This document shows, in pieces, positions 25,324-33,754 of a DNA stretch of 33,774 nt. Origin of the DNA: Caryophanales bacterium UBA4694. GTDB lineage: Bacteria; Bacillota_I; Bacilli_A; RFN20; CAG-288. The notes under the pieces are model-generated. The model was not told the origin of the DNA. It saw only the letters and a list, made by a program, of their open reading frames with translations, and did not search any database. Each line of letters opens with the position of its first letter. Positions within the stretch are counted from its first letter, which is position 1. The stretch spans positions 1 to 33,774 of the forward strand of contig DHKM01000043.1 in the NCBI GenBank assembly GCA_002404835.1. Reading direction: 5' to 3'. A program made the translations under genes and the position numbers.

Positions 25324-26025
25324 ATGATAAGAATTGGAATCATAGAAGACGAAGAATGTTATCTCTCCACGATGAAATCCCTGCTTTCAAGATACCAGAC
25401 GGAAAAGAAGGAGCAGTTCCAGATCAACTGCTATTCAACCGGCGACGGTTTTCTTGCATCCGGGGATTTTTGTGACATCCTGTTCATCGATATTATATTG
25501 AAGGATTCCATCGATGGCATGACACTGGCAAATCAGATCCGCGAGAAAGACAAGAACGTCATCATTATTTTCACAACCACGATGGTTCAATATGCAGTCA
25601 AAGGATATGAAGTCGAGGCTTTAGGCTACCTTGTAAAACCGATTACTTATTTCACTTTCTGCCATTTCCTTGATAAGGCCGTCAATAAACTTATATCCTC
25701 TATAGAAATCTTTGTCCAATGCCAGAACAAAGACGGATTCCATAAGATTCCTGCTTCCGACATCCTCTATATCGAAGTCAAGGGACATACACTTACCATT
25801 CATACCGAAACCAACAACTATTCAATGAAAGGGTCAATTTCGGAAATGTACGATAAGTTGAAGCCATACCATTTTGAGCTGTGCAACCAATGCTATCTGG
25901 TCAATTTGAAGCAAGTGTCTTCAATAGAAGGTTCCACCGTTTTCGTAAAAGGGCATCCTCTTCAGATCTCAAGGCCGAAGAAGAAGTCTTTCTACAATGC
26001 GTTGACGGATTTCTGCGGGGTATGA
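25324..26025 (+). CDS. LytTR-family response regulator
   Basis: This 233-residue protein has the same build as the regulator at 7435-8133. The receiver domain has IIEDEE, phosphorylated Asp56 in LFIDIILKDSIDG (the usual Pro after the Asp segment is replaced), the FTTT switch and the Lys in LVKPI. A LytTR DNA-binding domain follows (about 135-230) with CYLVNLKQVSSIEG and a basic end. It overlaps the kinase gene by ATGA, so the pair is coupled. No ribosome binding site is visible at its own start (see the promoter entry). The nearest downstream target candidate is the intact anchored GH3 after the kinase. The sequence is clearly diverged from its paralogue, so this is not a recent duplication. 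Confidence 0.9.
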   Translation: MIRIGIIEDEECYLSTMKSLLSRYQTEKKEQFQINCYSTGDGFLASGDFCDILFIDIILKDSIDGMTLANQIREKDKNVIIIFTTTMVQYAVKGYEVEALGYLVKPITYFTFCHFLDKAVNKLISSIEIFVQCQNKDGFHKIPASDILYIEVKGHTLTIHTETNNYSMKGSISEMYDKLKPYHFELCNQCYLVNLKQVSSIEGSTVFVKGHPLQISRPKKKSFYNALTDFCGV

Positions 26026-27350
26026 ATATGCAATTCGTTTCGGACTGTCTCACGTTCTTTTCCAGGTTCCATGTCGAGCTTTGGATATATACATCGCTCT
26101 TCATTTTCTGTTGCCAGAAAAGAAGCCATTTTCTTCTGAGATATCTTGCTGCAACCTGTCTTTTCATCGCCATTCCCTATTTGATGACACCACAAGGAGA
26201 GACCATATACTACTATTCCTACCTCAAGATCGGAGACTGGATCAATTTCAGCTGGATTCTCCTCTATTTTCTGGACATGCTGATGCTTTTCTTCCTCTTC
26301 CGACTCAATTTCAAAGAGGTGCTGTTCTTCGGATCAAGTATCTACACCATGCAGCATCTTCAGAAAAGGCTTGTGTTCCTTTTCTGCAAGCTATGCGGTT
26401 TCAGTTATCGTTCCTTGGGTTATACCCTCACCTGTTTTGTCTTCTTGATCATCCTGTTCTTTGCCTATTATTTCCTGTTCGTTCAAAGAATCAAGGAAGG
26501 CGAACGTATCAACTCCAACAACATCCTGATCATAGCTATCTCCGTCGTCACCGTATTTCTCTATTGTTTCCTCTCTTCCTATGATGACAAGTATTCCGGG
26601 AGCAACATTTCAGTTAGAATCTCTACCACCATGACGGATATTCTGATTCTCATCCTTCTCTTCGGACTCCACGAACAGTCCAGAGCCACAGAAGAGAAGA
26701 AGAACATGCAGAAGCTGCTCCACGAGAAGAAAGAAGACATGATTTTTTCGAAGAAGAACATCGATATCATCAATCGGAAGACCCATGATCTCAAGCACCA
26801 GATCGACGCCCTGAGGACTATGAATCCATCCGACAAGGATAAGAGGCTGGATGAAATCGAAAAAGAAATCGGAATCTATGACAATGTAGCCAGGACCGGA
26901 AACAACGTCCTGGACATCGTACTGACGAAGAAATCCCTCTATTGCCAGAAGCACGGAATCGTTCTGAACTACAATGTCGACGATTCCGATACTACCTTCA
27001 TCGATGATGTTGATTTCTACACGATTCTAGGAAACATCATCGACAACGCAACCGAAGCGCTTCTTAAAGTGGAAGACAAAGAAAAGAGGGTCATATTCCT
27101 GGAGATGAGAAGGCAGAATGGATTCCTGTTTTTGAGGGAAGAGAACAATTACTCTTCTCCCATCGTCATGAAGGACGGTTTCCCAATCACATCGAAATCC
27201 GATTCGGATTACCATGGAATCGGATTGAAAAGTGTCGACTATCTCGTAAAGAAATATCACGGAAATCTAAAGATCAGCGCCGATGATTCCGCTTTCACGC
27301 TCTCCATTCTGCTTCCCTTTCCAGCGAAAAACAAAATAGTCCAAAAATGA
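26022..27350 (+). CDS. AgrC-like GHKL sensor histidine kinase
   Basis: About six or seven hydrophobic helices (residues 15-215) lead into a cytoplasmic coil and the kinase core. The likely phosphoacceptor is His255 in KTHDLKHQ; the N-box is GNIIDNATEA (337-346); the G-box is HGIGLKSVDYLVKKYHG (398-414). The frame opens 47 codons further upstream, inside the regulator gene, but the ATG at 26022 is the true start because it forms an ATGA overlap with the regulator stop and gives 442 residues, close to the 444 of the other kinase in the window. No external sensor domain is present. The stop is followed at once by a terminator-like hairpin, then by the anchored GH3. Confidence 0.9.
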   Translation: MNMQFVSDCLTFFSRFHVELWIYTSLFIFCCQKRSHFLLRYLAATCLFIAIPYLMTPQGETIYYYSYLKIGDWINFSWILLYFLDMLMLFFLFRLNFKEVLFFGSSIYTMQHLQKRLVFLFCKLCGFSYRSLGYTLTCFVFLIILFFAYYFLFVQRIKEGERINSNNILIIAISVVTVFLYCFLSSYDDKYSGSNISVRISTTMTDILILILLFGLHEQSRATEEKKNMQKLLHEKKEDMIFSKKNIDIINRKTHDLKHQIDALRTMNPSDKDKRLDEIEKEIGIYDNVARTGNNVLDIVLTKKSLYCQKHGIVLNYNVDDSDTTFIDDVDFYTILGNIIDNATEALLKVEDKEKRVIFLEMRRQNGFLFLREENNYSSPIVMKDGFPITSKSDSDYHGIGLKSVDYLVKKYHGNLKISADDSAFTLSILLPFPAKNKIVQK

Positions 27351-27351
27351 C

Positions 27352-27394
27352 AGGATAAGGCCTTGAAACGACAGTTTAAGGCCTTATCCTTTTC
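27352..27394 (+). terminator. Terminator or attenuator between kinase and GH3
   Basis: AGGATAAGGCCTT (27352-27364) pairs perfectly over 13 bases with 27378-27390, closing on a 13-base loop that can pair further (AAA/TTT). The 3' arm runs into a short T-tract (TTTTC), so termination may be partial. It starts one base after the kinase stop and ends about 50 bases before the GH3 start. I see no good promoter in those 50 bases, so readthrough may set the GH3 level. Confidence 0.75.
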
Positions 27395-27442
27395 ATTTGA
27401 AAGGGGTTTCGATTACTCTTTTGGTGTTTTCAGGAGGTAATT

Positions 27443-30370
27443 ATGAAAACATCGAAAATCGTAGGAAGCGTTTGCTGGTATCTTGGATTTACCGCACTTG
27501 CCGTTGCTCTCGGCATTGGAAATTCCATGGCAAACGACTATCATTCTATCATCTCCCTCACTTTGAAGCAGGATGAGAGCAAAATCGTCAAAAATGACGA
27601 AGATTCGACGAATTCCGAATACTTCAAGAGTTCTTATGCATCAGACGAAGAACGAGAAGAAAAAGGTAGACAGCTCTGCGAAGAAGCGGAAAAGGAAGGT
27701 ATCGTCCTTTTGAAGAACGAAGACAATACTCTCCCTCTGAAGAATGTCAAGAAAGTATCCCTCTTCGGTATGGATTCTGCCAATCCGGTCTATGGTGGAA
27801 CGGGTTCAGGAAGTATCAAGACCGAGACAGCCATCACAGCCAAAGCCGGTTTCGAGAACGCCGGATACGAAGTCAATCCGACACTATGGGATTTCTACAA
27901 CGGTTTTGTAAAGGACAAGAAATACCTCAGAACTTCAGCAGCCATCGAAGGCAATGCCGGTGTCCAGTACAAAGTCAACGAGGCTCCTCAGTCAGAATAT
28001 ACATCGACAGTCAAAAACAGTTATCAGGACTATAAGGACTGTGCCATCGTCTTCATCGGAAGAAGCGGCGGAGAAGGAAGCGACCTTTCCTACTCCACGG
28101 ACGAAAACCAGAACGGTTATCTTGCCCTCAGCCAGAACGAAGCGGACCTGCTTCAGTCCATCCAGGATGGAAACGTCTTCGACAAGATCATCATCGTAAT
28201 CAACTCCTCCAACTCCATGGAACTGGCTTGGATGGAGAACTACAGCAAGATTAAAGGTGCCATCTGGGTAGGATCCGTCGGAACAACCGGTATGAATGCC
28301 GTTGCCAAGACCATCTCCGGAGAATACAATCCTTCCGGAAGACTTGTCGATACCTATGCCGCAGATTCCAAATCCGCTCCTGCCATCCAGAATTTCGGAA
28401 ACTTCGAATACACCAATGCCTCCGAGCTTTCCGATCTGAATGAACCGTATTTCACCTCCACCCAGTATACCGGAAAGAACTACATCGTCTATCAGGAAGG
28501 AATCTATATCGGTTATCGATATTATGAAACCAGATATGAGGATGCCGTCTACTCCAGAGGCAATGCCGGAAATTATCGTTATCAGGATGAAGTCACCTAT
28601 CCATTCGGATATGGTCTTAGCTATACGACCTTCGCATATTCCGATTATTCCGTCTCCAAGAAGAATAACGAGTACATCGTCTCAGTCAGCGTCACAAATA
28701 CCGGAAAAGTAGATGGAAAGACTCCAATCCAGGTTTATGCCCAGAATCCTTATACGGATTATGACAAGGAGAACGGAATCGAAAAGAGCTCCATCGAACT
28801 AGTCGGCTACACCAAAACAGATACCCTCAAAGCCGGTGAAAAGAAAACTTATGAGATCAAGGTGGATGAAGAATCCCTACGAACCTATGATTCCAAAGGG
28901 GCAAAAACCTATATCCAGGATGGCGGAGACTACTATTTTGCCATCGGCGATAATGCCCATGATGCTCTGAACAATATCCTTGCTGCCAAAGGAAAGACAG
29001 TAAGTGACGGCATGACCAGTGCAGGCAATGCAAACCTCACAAAGAAATTCACGCTTTCCCAGGATTTCAAGAAATTCAGCAAAGACAGCAACACCGGAAA
29101 AGAAATCACCAATCAGTTCGACAATGCGGATGTGAACTACTATTTCAGCGATGTGAAATACCTCACCAGAAGCGATTGGACCGGAACCTTCCCGACTCAT
29201 CTCTCCCTGACAGCTACCGAAAAGCTGAAAGAGGATCTCCGCAGAACCGGAAAAGACCAGGTTGAGGAAACGGATGCTTCCAAATACGAGATGCCGACCT
29301 TCGGAGCCACTAACGATATCACTCTCATCACGATGAAGGATGTCAGCTACAGCGACGAAAACTGGAACAAAGTCCTCGACAATATGACAAAAGAGGAAGC
29401 CATCAAATTGGTGACTCTTGGCGGCTATAAGACACAGCCTGTCGAAAGCATCGCCTATCCAGGAACCACTGACAAAGACGGTCCACAAGGCATCTCTTCG
29501 ACCTTAGTCGGAGGAACGAAGAAATACGGCATGGCCTATACCTCCGAAGTCGTTCTTGCTTCTACTTTCAATGACGAACTCGTCGAAAAAATCGGTATTG
29601 CCATCGGTGAAGACGGACTTGCACTTGGCGTCACTGGTTGGTATGGTCCTGCCATGAACATGCACAGAACTCCGTTCACCGGAAGATCCTTCGAATATTT
29701 CAGCGAAGACCCTTATCTTTCCGGTATGATTGCATCAGCAGAAATCAAAGGTGCCAGAAGCAAAGGCATGATCACCTATTCCAAGCACCTTGCTTTAAAT
29801 GACCAGGATACCAACAGAAAAGGTCTTGCCACATTCGCCAATGAGCAGACCATCCGCGAAATCTATCTCAAGCCGTTCGAACTCGCCTTCAAAGTCGGAA
29901 AGACAAACGCCTATATGGAATCTCACAACAGATTGGGTGCAACCTGGATTGGCGGTTCATCCAGCCTGTTGATGAACGTACTTCGCGAGGAATGGGGATT
30001 CGATGGTTTCGTTTTGACCGACTATGTCGGAACTCCGGTCTATCAGTCCGCTCTTCAGGCCGTCATCAACGGAGACGATATGATGCTTTGCACCAAAGCT
30101 ACTGCCGATGACATTTCCCAGTACAAAGACAATGCCTATGTTATGACCAAAGTCAGAGAAGCCTGCCACAGAATCCTCTACACCGTTGTCAATACGGCAG
30201 CCATGAACGGTATCACCAAGAATACAAGAGTCGTCGAAGTCACTCCGGCATGGAGATACTGGCTCCTTTCCTTGACGATTGTTGTCTCTGTCGGAATTGT
30301 TGCCGGTGCTGTACTTGTCACCTATCATTTCTACTTCAAGAAAGATAAAAAAGAGAAAGAAGAAAAATAA
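27443..30370 (+). CDS. Double-anchored GH3 beta-glycosidase, intact
   Basis: This 975-residue protein is the intact counterpart of the broken gene at 2613-5396. An N-terminal membrane helix (about 8-30) is followed by the GH3 sandwich domain (75-290; EGIVLLKNEDNTLPL, acid/base candidate Glu211 in GRSGGEGSDL), an FnIII-like domain (about 400-500), the barrel (about 640-930; DKDGPQG, GRSFEYFSEDP at 747-757, KHLALNDQD at 781, nucleophile Asp860 in FVLTDYVG) and a C-terminal helix (938-960) with a Lys/Glu tail. The catalytic part should lie outside the cell, held at both ends. It probably acts on beta-glucosides or xylosides at the surface. AGGAGG (27432-27437) is an excellent ribosome binding site, and codons favour C in third position more than in neighbours, suggesting high expression. 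Confidence 0.92.
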   Translation: MKTSKIVGSVCWYLGFTALAVALGIGNSMANDYHSIISLTLKQDESKIVKNDEDSTNSEYFKSSYASDEEREEKGRQLCEEAEKEGIVLLKNEDNTLPLKNVKKVSLFGMDSANPVYGGTGSGSIKTETAITAKAGFENAGYEVNPTLWDFYNGFVKDKKYLRTSAAIEGNAGVQYKVNEAPQSEYTSTVKNSYQDYKDCAIVFIGRSGGEGSDLSYSTDENQNGYLALSQNEADLLQSIQDGNVFDKIIIVINSSNSMELAWMENYSKIKGAIWVGSVGTTGMNAVAKTISGEYNPSGRLVDTYAADSKSAPAIQNFGNFEYTNASELSDLNEPYFTSTQYTGKNYIVYQEGIYIGYRYYETRYEDAVYSRGNAGNYRYQDEVTYPFGYGLSYTTFAYSDYSVSKKNNEYIVSVSVTNTGKVDGKTPIQVYAQNPYTDYDKENGIEKSSIELVGYTKTDTLKAGEKKTYEIKVDEESLRTYDSKGAKTYIQDGGDYYFAIGDNAHDALNNILAAKGKTVSDGMTSAGNANLTKKFTLSQDFKKFSKDSNTGKEITNQFDNADVNYYFSDVKYLTRSDWTGTFPTHLSLTATEKLKEDLRRTGKDQVEETDASKYEMPTFGATNDITLITMKDVSYSDENWNKVLDNMTKEEAIKLVTLGGYKTQPVESIAYPGTTDKDGPQGISSTLVGGTKKYGMAYTSEVVLASTFNDELVEKIGIAIGEDGLALGVTGWYGPAMNMHRTPFTGRSFEYFSEDPYLSGMIASAEIKGARSKGMITYSKHLALNDQDTNRKGLATFANEQTIREIYLKPFELAFKVGKTNAYMESHNRLGATWIGGSSSLLMNVLREEWGFDGFVLTDYVGTPVYQSALQAVINGDDMMLCTKATADDISQYKDNAYVMTKVREACHRILYTVVNTAAMNGITKNTRVVEVTPAWRYWLLSLTIVVSVGIVAGAVLVTYHFYFKKDKKEKEEK

Positions 30371-30398
30371 CCATTTTCCTTCCATAAGATAAAAATTT

Positions 30399-30447
30399 AA
30401 AAGCTGTGATTCTGACTGCTTTAAAGCTAGACAGATCACAGCTTTTT
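30399..30447. terminator. Bidirectional terminator
   Basis: AAAAGCTGTGAT (30399-30410) pairs perfectly with ATCACAGCTTTT (30435-30446), with a few more pairs inside the loop after a bulge. T-rich tracts lie on both outer sides, so it can end the GH3 transcript from the left and the convergent TetR-type gene from the right. Confidence 0.85.
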
Positions 30448-30535
30448 ATTCGACTTATCAAAAATCAGATATATAACACTGCATATTATAATTCCGGTCC
30501 GTACCTTCAGAAATAGTTCTCGACTTTAAAGCGCA

Positions 30536-31099
30536 TCAGTTTTCCTTGAATCGAAAAGACAGATCTATCGCTTCTTTTGTCAGACTGACGATCAGTTTCG
30601 CAATTGTCTTGTCTTCTTCCTTGAAATCATTGTCCATCCATTCCATGATAATGGTCTTGGCTCCATTAAGAGTATAAGATTTCACATATTGAAAGAGATT
30701 TTTCTGTGAGGAATAAGAGGTAATTACATCAAAAATAGGAGAACTAAGACCAATCAATCCATCGATAAAATCCTGATCAGCTGTATTCAATAAAACATGA
30801 AAAACATTTTTCTTTTCTTTCATATATCGAATCAAATAAGTTGTCTTTTCATAGGCGTTCCCATTGATATTAGCCATATATCCCCTCACTACAAAAAGGG
30901 TATCCTTTTTGATTGCATTTAGAACATCCGATGGATTCTGGTAATGAGAATAAAAAGTCTTCCGGTTGATTTCACTTTTCTTGCAAAGTTCGGTCATCGA
31001 GATGGAATCAATCTTTCCCTTGGAAGAAAGAAGGCTCAGCAGACTCTCCTTTATCTTTTTTTCGGTTTCCTGAAAACGAATGTTATTTCTTGTGTTCAT
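30536..31099 (-). CDS. TetR-family transcriptional regulator
   Basis: The N-terminal third holds a TetR DNA-binding domain: helix-turn-helix at about 34-55, MTELCKKSEINRKTFYSHY, where the TFYSHY ending is characteristic. The rest (about 60-187) is an all-helical ligand or dimer domain that I cannot assign. Length, 187 residues, is normal. A GAGG lies about ten bases before the ATG. The gene is divergent from the three-gene hydrolase operon and 114 bases away, with a palindrome in between, so it most likely represses that operon and itself. It converges on the anchored GH3 gene, sharing a terminator. Confidence 0.87.
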   Translation of the reverse strand: MNTRNNIRFQETEKKIKESLLSLLSSKGKIDSISMTELCKKSEINRKTFYSHYQNPSDVLNAIKKDTLFVVRGYMANINGNAYEKTTYLIRYMKEKKNVFHVLLNTADQDFIDGLIGLSSPIFDVITSYSSQKNLFQYVKSYTLNGAKTIIMEWMDNDFKEEDKTIAKLIVSLTKEAIDLSFRFKEN

Positions 31100-31139
31100 T
31101 CATTAACGCCTCACATTCCCTTGATGTTGTTTCCCTAAA

Positions 31140-31161
31140 AGCAACACGTTGTTTCTATAAT
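31140..31161 (+). promoter_or_regulatory. Promoter and candidate TetR operator
   Basis: A TATAAT box at 31156-31161 lies about 50 bases before the SGNH hydrolase start. Just upstream sits the inverted repeat CAACACGTTG (31142-31151), extended imperfectly as AAnCAACACGTTGnTT. It falls between the -35 and -10 positions, where a bound TetR-type dimer would block transcription. GTTGTTTC occurs twice in this region in direct orientation. The -35 box itself is not convincing. Confidence 0.45.
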
Positions 31162-31213
31162 AATATAAAAAAAGAAAAAAAGACAACTGTGTTTCATGCA
31201 AAGGAGGCTTATC

Positions 31214-31984
31214 ATGAGAAAGAAAAGAAAATTGGTTTCAATCATCTGCACTTCCGCCTGTCTGTTTTTAGCCATCGCATCCCTTGTCGGTTTGGTTTTT
31301 ACAGGAATGTATGTAGGTTGGGGACCATTTAAAAACCTGTTTTGGAATCAAGAAGTAAAGCGGGTGAAAAAATCATATTCTTATGAAGACAACCAGGAAG
31401 GAATTGTTTTTTATGGAGCAAGTAATTTCCGTCTTTGGACGGAAATGGACAATGACTTATCTGACTATTCCATTGTAAACGCAGGATTTGGGGGTTCAAC
31501 AGATAAGCTGCTGATGCAGTATGCTTCCGATCTTTTGTATCCCTATCACCCTAAGGTCATCTTCTTTCAGACCGGAAGCAACGATTACGTAGAAGCAACA
31601 GGAACGGACGAAGAAAAGATTCAATCCTGCATGAACTACAAAAAGAAGATGTTCGAAACTTTCCACGAAAAACTTCCTGAAGCAAAATTGGTGATCATGT
31701 CAGGCCTTCTTCTCCCTGGAAGAAAAGAGTACACCTCCATGACTTTAAAAATCAACCAGGAATTAGAAGAATATGTCACTTCCTTTGATTATCTCTATTA
31801 TGTGAATGCAAACGAATTGACCTATGATGGAACAGAATACAGATTGGATTTGTTCATCAAGGATGGAATTCATCTGAACCATGATGGTCAATTGCTGTGG
31901 TGTGAAAATTACATCAGACCCCAGATTGAAAAATTGATTCTGGAACATTCCGAACTAGAAAGCTTAAAAAAAGCGAAGAATTAA
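31214..31984 (+). CDS. Membrane-anchored SGNH/GDSL hydrolase
   Basis: A basic start and one membrane helix (about 7-32) act as signal anchor, placing the catalytic part outside. The SGNH blocks are visible: Ser70 in VFYGASNFRLW, the glycine of NAGFGGSTD (block II), Asn123 in TGSNDY (block III), and Asp217/His220 in KDGIHLN (block V). Such enzymes are esterases that remove acetyl or acyl groups from sugars or lipids; the substrate is not given by sequence. The frame opens at an ATG 18 bases upstream, but the ATG at 31214 is chosen because AAAGGAGG lies directly in front of it. It is the first of three closely spaced hydrolase genes. Length is 256 residues. Confidence 0.85.
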   Translation: MRKKRKLVSIICTSACLFLAIASLVGLVFTGMYVGWGPFKNLFWNQEVKRVKKSYSYEDNQEGIVFYGASNFRLWTEMDNDLSDYSIVNAGFGGSTDKLLMQYASDLLYPYHPKVIFFQTGSNDYVEATGTDEEKIQSCMNYKKKMFETFHEKLPEAKLVIMSGLLLPGRKEYTSMTLKINQELEEYVTSFDYLYYVNANELTYDGTEYRLDLFIKDGIHLNHDGQLLWCENYIRPQIEKLILEHSELESLKKAKN

Positions 31985-32003
31985 ATCATGCAAAGGGAAC
32001 AAA

Positions 32004-32747
32004 ATGATAGACAAGATATATAGAGACACATATCGAATCAACGAATGGGGTTCTTTCGGAAACGTAAAGACCTATCTGCTCGTAGGAAAAGAAAAAGCTC
32101 TTTTGATAGATACCGGTTATGGCAAAACCGATTTGGCAAAGAAAGTCAAACTAATCACAGAGAAACCTGTCATGGTTGTCTTGACACATGGACATATCGA
32201 TCATGTGGGTGGTTCCTTCCGATTCAAGGATGTCCATCTCAAAAGAGAAGATCTGAAAATATGGATGCACCATACTGACCCTAGCTTTATGAATGAATAC
32301 TTTAAAACAGCTCCACATCATTATCAAAACCCTTCTGACGTTCCGCTCACAACAATAGACTTAGGTCAAAGAAGTGTTGAGATCATAGCAACTCCAGGTC
32401 ACACGAAAGGTTCCATAAGCATCATAGACAAACAAGGGAAAACAGCATTTGTCGGAGATTTCATCAATCCTTTGGATACCTGGCTTGGTCTAGAGGAATC
32501 CCTTAGCGTCGAGGAATACCATGAATCCTTAAAATATCTACAGGAAATCATGAAAGTGGAAGGCATCACAAAGATCTATTCTGGTCACAATTTCGTTAAG
32601 ATGTCACCAAAGATTGTTGAAGACTATATTATCCTCTGCGAAAAAATCATCCATAGAGAAATCAAAACTCCAAAATACAAAGACAAAGGAATCTGTAAGG
32701 GGTTTGTAGCAAGATACAAAAGGGCAAAACTGATTTATAAGAGGTAA
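32004..32747 (+). CDS. Metallo-beta-lactamase-fold hydrolase
   Basis: This 247-residue cytosolic protein carries the full metal site of the MBL fold: THGHIDHVGG with His62, His64, Asp66 and His67; His133 in ATPGHTKGS; Asp152 in FVGDFI; His195 in YSGHN. The opening NVKTYLLVGKEKALLIDTG is also typical. This pattern fits glyoxalase II-like and related thioester or ester hydrolases more than true beta-lactamases. No signal peptide is seen. AAAGGG precedes the start, 19 bases after the SGNH gene, and the next gene begins two bases after its stop, so all three are cotranscribed. The exact substrate is unknown. Confidence 0.88.
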   Translation: MIDKIYRDTYRINEWGSFGNVKTYLLVGKEKALLIDTGYGKTDLAKKVKLITEKPVMVVLTHGHIDHVGGSFRFKDVHLKREDLKIWMHHTDPSFMNEYFKTAPHHYQNPSDVPLTTIDLGQRSVEIIATPGHTKGSISIIDKQGKTAFVGDFINPLDTWLGLEESLSVEEYHESLKYLQEIMKVEGITKIYSGHNFVKMSPKIVEDYIILCEKIIHREIKTPKYKDKGICKGFVARYKRAKLIYKR

Positions 32748-32749
32748 AC

Positions 32750-33601
32750 ATGAACAAGAAACTCATCATTGGGATAGTAATAGTCACATCCTTTTTTCTC
32801 ATCCTGGGAATCATCGCAGCTTGTTGCATAAAGCATTATATCGGAACACCGAAATGTGTTGGAGAAAAAAAGTATTCCTACAAGGAAGAAGAAGTCCACA
32901 CCGAATATGGCAACATCAATCTCTATGGCAAAGCTCTGATTCCAAATGGGGAAAAGAAAAAATATCCATTGATCATCTATGCCCACGGAGCAGACTCTCA
33001 TTACGATGCGGATTTCACGACTTTGAAATCACTGGCTCTTTCCGGAATTGCCGCATATACCTTCGACTTTTATGGCTGGAGTGAAAAATCGACTGGTCCC
33101 AAAAAAGGAAATTGGTTTAAAGGAACATCCAGAAAAGATGATGACGCTTATCAAAAGCAAGTACTTGATCAGGTAAACCAATTGAATCATGTAATTGAAA
33201 AATGGAAAACATACGATTTCATTGATACAGACAATATTTTTCTTTTAGGAAGCAGCATGGGTGGTGCAACTGTCGCAACAAGTGCTATCACTCACAACGA
33301 AGATATCCGGAGCATCATCCTACAATACCCGGCCATCAATCTAAACCCCGACGCCCTTATAGATGGGGCGACATATGACGTGAATAAATATACGGGCGAT
33401 ATCCTGATTCTGACAGGTTCAAAAGACAAAATCACTCCTTTGCCTTTAGTAACGGGTCTTTTTGAGCATTACAACAAGTACAAAACTCATGCCACAATGA
33501 AAGTCTATGATGGACAACCTCATGTCTTCGATGGAAACCACAAAACAATTGCTGCCAAAGACATCTACGATTTTATTTCCAAGGAAGAAAAAAAGAAATG
33601 A
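32750..33601 (+). CDS. Membrane-anchored alpha/beta hydrolase
   Basis: One N-terminal helix (about 5-27) anchors the protein and the hydrolase domain (about 45-283) should face outwards. The catalytic triad is visible: Ser169 in LLGSSMGGAT, Asp226 in TGSKDKITP, and His258 in GQPHVFDG. The oxyanion region is IIYAHGADSHY and the strand YTFDFYGWSEKS follows, as in serine aminopeptidase/acyl esterase-like hydrolases of the BAAT/S9 type. It starts two bases after the MBL gene. With the SGNH enzyme it forms a pair of surface esterases, possibly for deacylating sugars or lipids. A hairpin follows the stop. Length is 283 residues. Confidence 0.87.
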   Translation: MNKKLIIGIVIVTSFFLILGIIAACCIKHYIGTPKCVGEKKYSYKEEEVHTEYGNINLYGKALIPNGEKKKYPLIIYAHGADSHYDADFTTLKSLALSGIAAYTFDFYGWSEKSTGPKKGNWFKGTSRKDDDAYQKQVLDQVNQLNHVIEKWKTYDFIDTDNIFLLGSSMGGATVATSAITHNEDIRSIILQYPAINLNPDALIDGATYDVNKYTGDILILTGSKDKITPLPLVTGLFEHYNKYKTHATMKVYDGQPHVFDGNHKTIAAKDIYDFISKEEKKK

Positions 33602-33633
33602 ATATTTTCTATCCTGGAAAACCATTATTTGAT

Positions 33634-33675
33634 ATGGGCCACAATAGAGTTCAGGCCCATGGCGGAAGCCTTTTT
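33634..33675 (+). terminator. Probable terminator of the hydrolase operon
   Basis: ATGGGCC (33634-33640) pairs with GGCCCAT (33654-33660) over a 13-base loop, followed directly by a small GGC-GGAA-GCC hairpin and five T residues. The two stems together end about 75 bases after the alpha/beta hydrolase stop. The short second stem makes it less certain than the others in the window. Confidence 0.55.
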
Positions 33676-33754
33676 ATGAAAATGGAATCTATTATTTTTA
33701 CAGGCAAAAAAACAAAACTTGGGCTTTCGGTGTCAAATACTATTCCTCGGAAAA

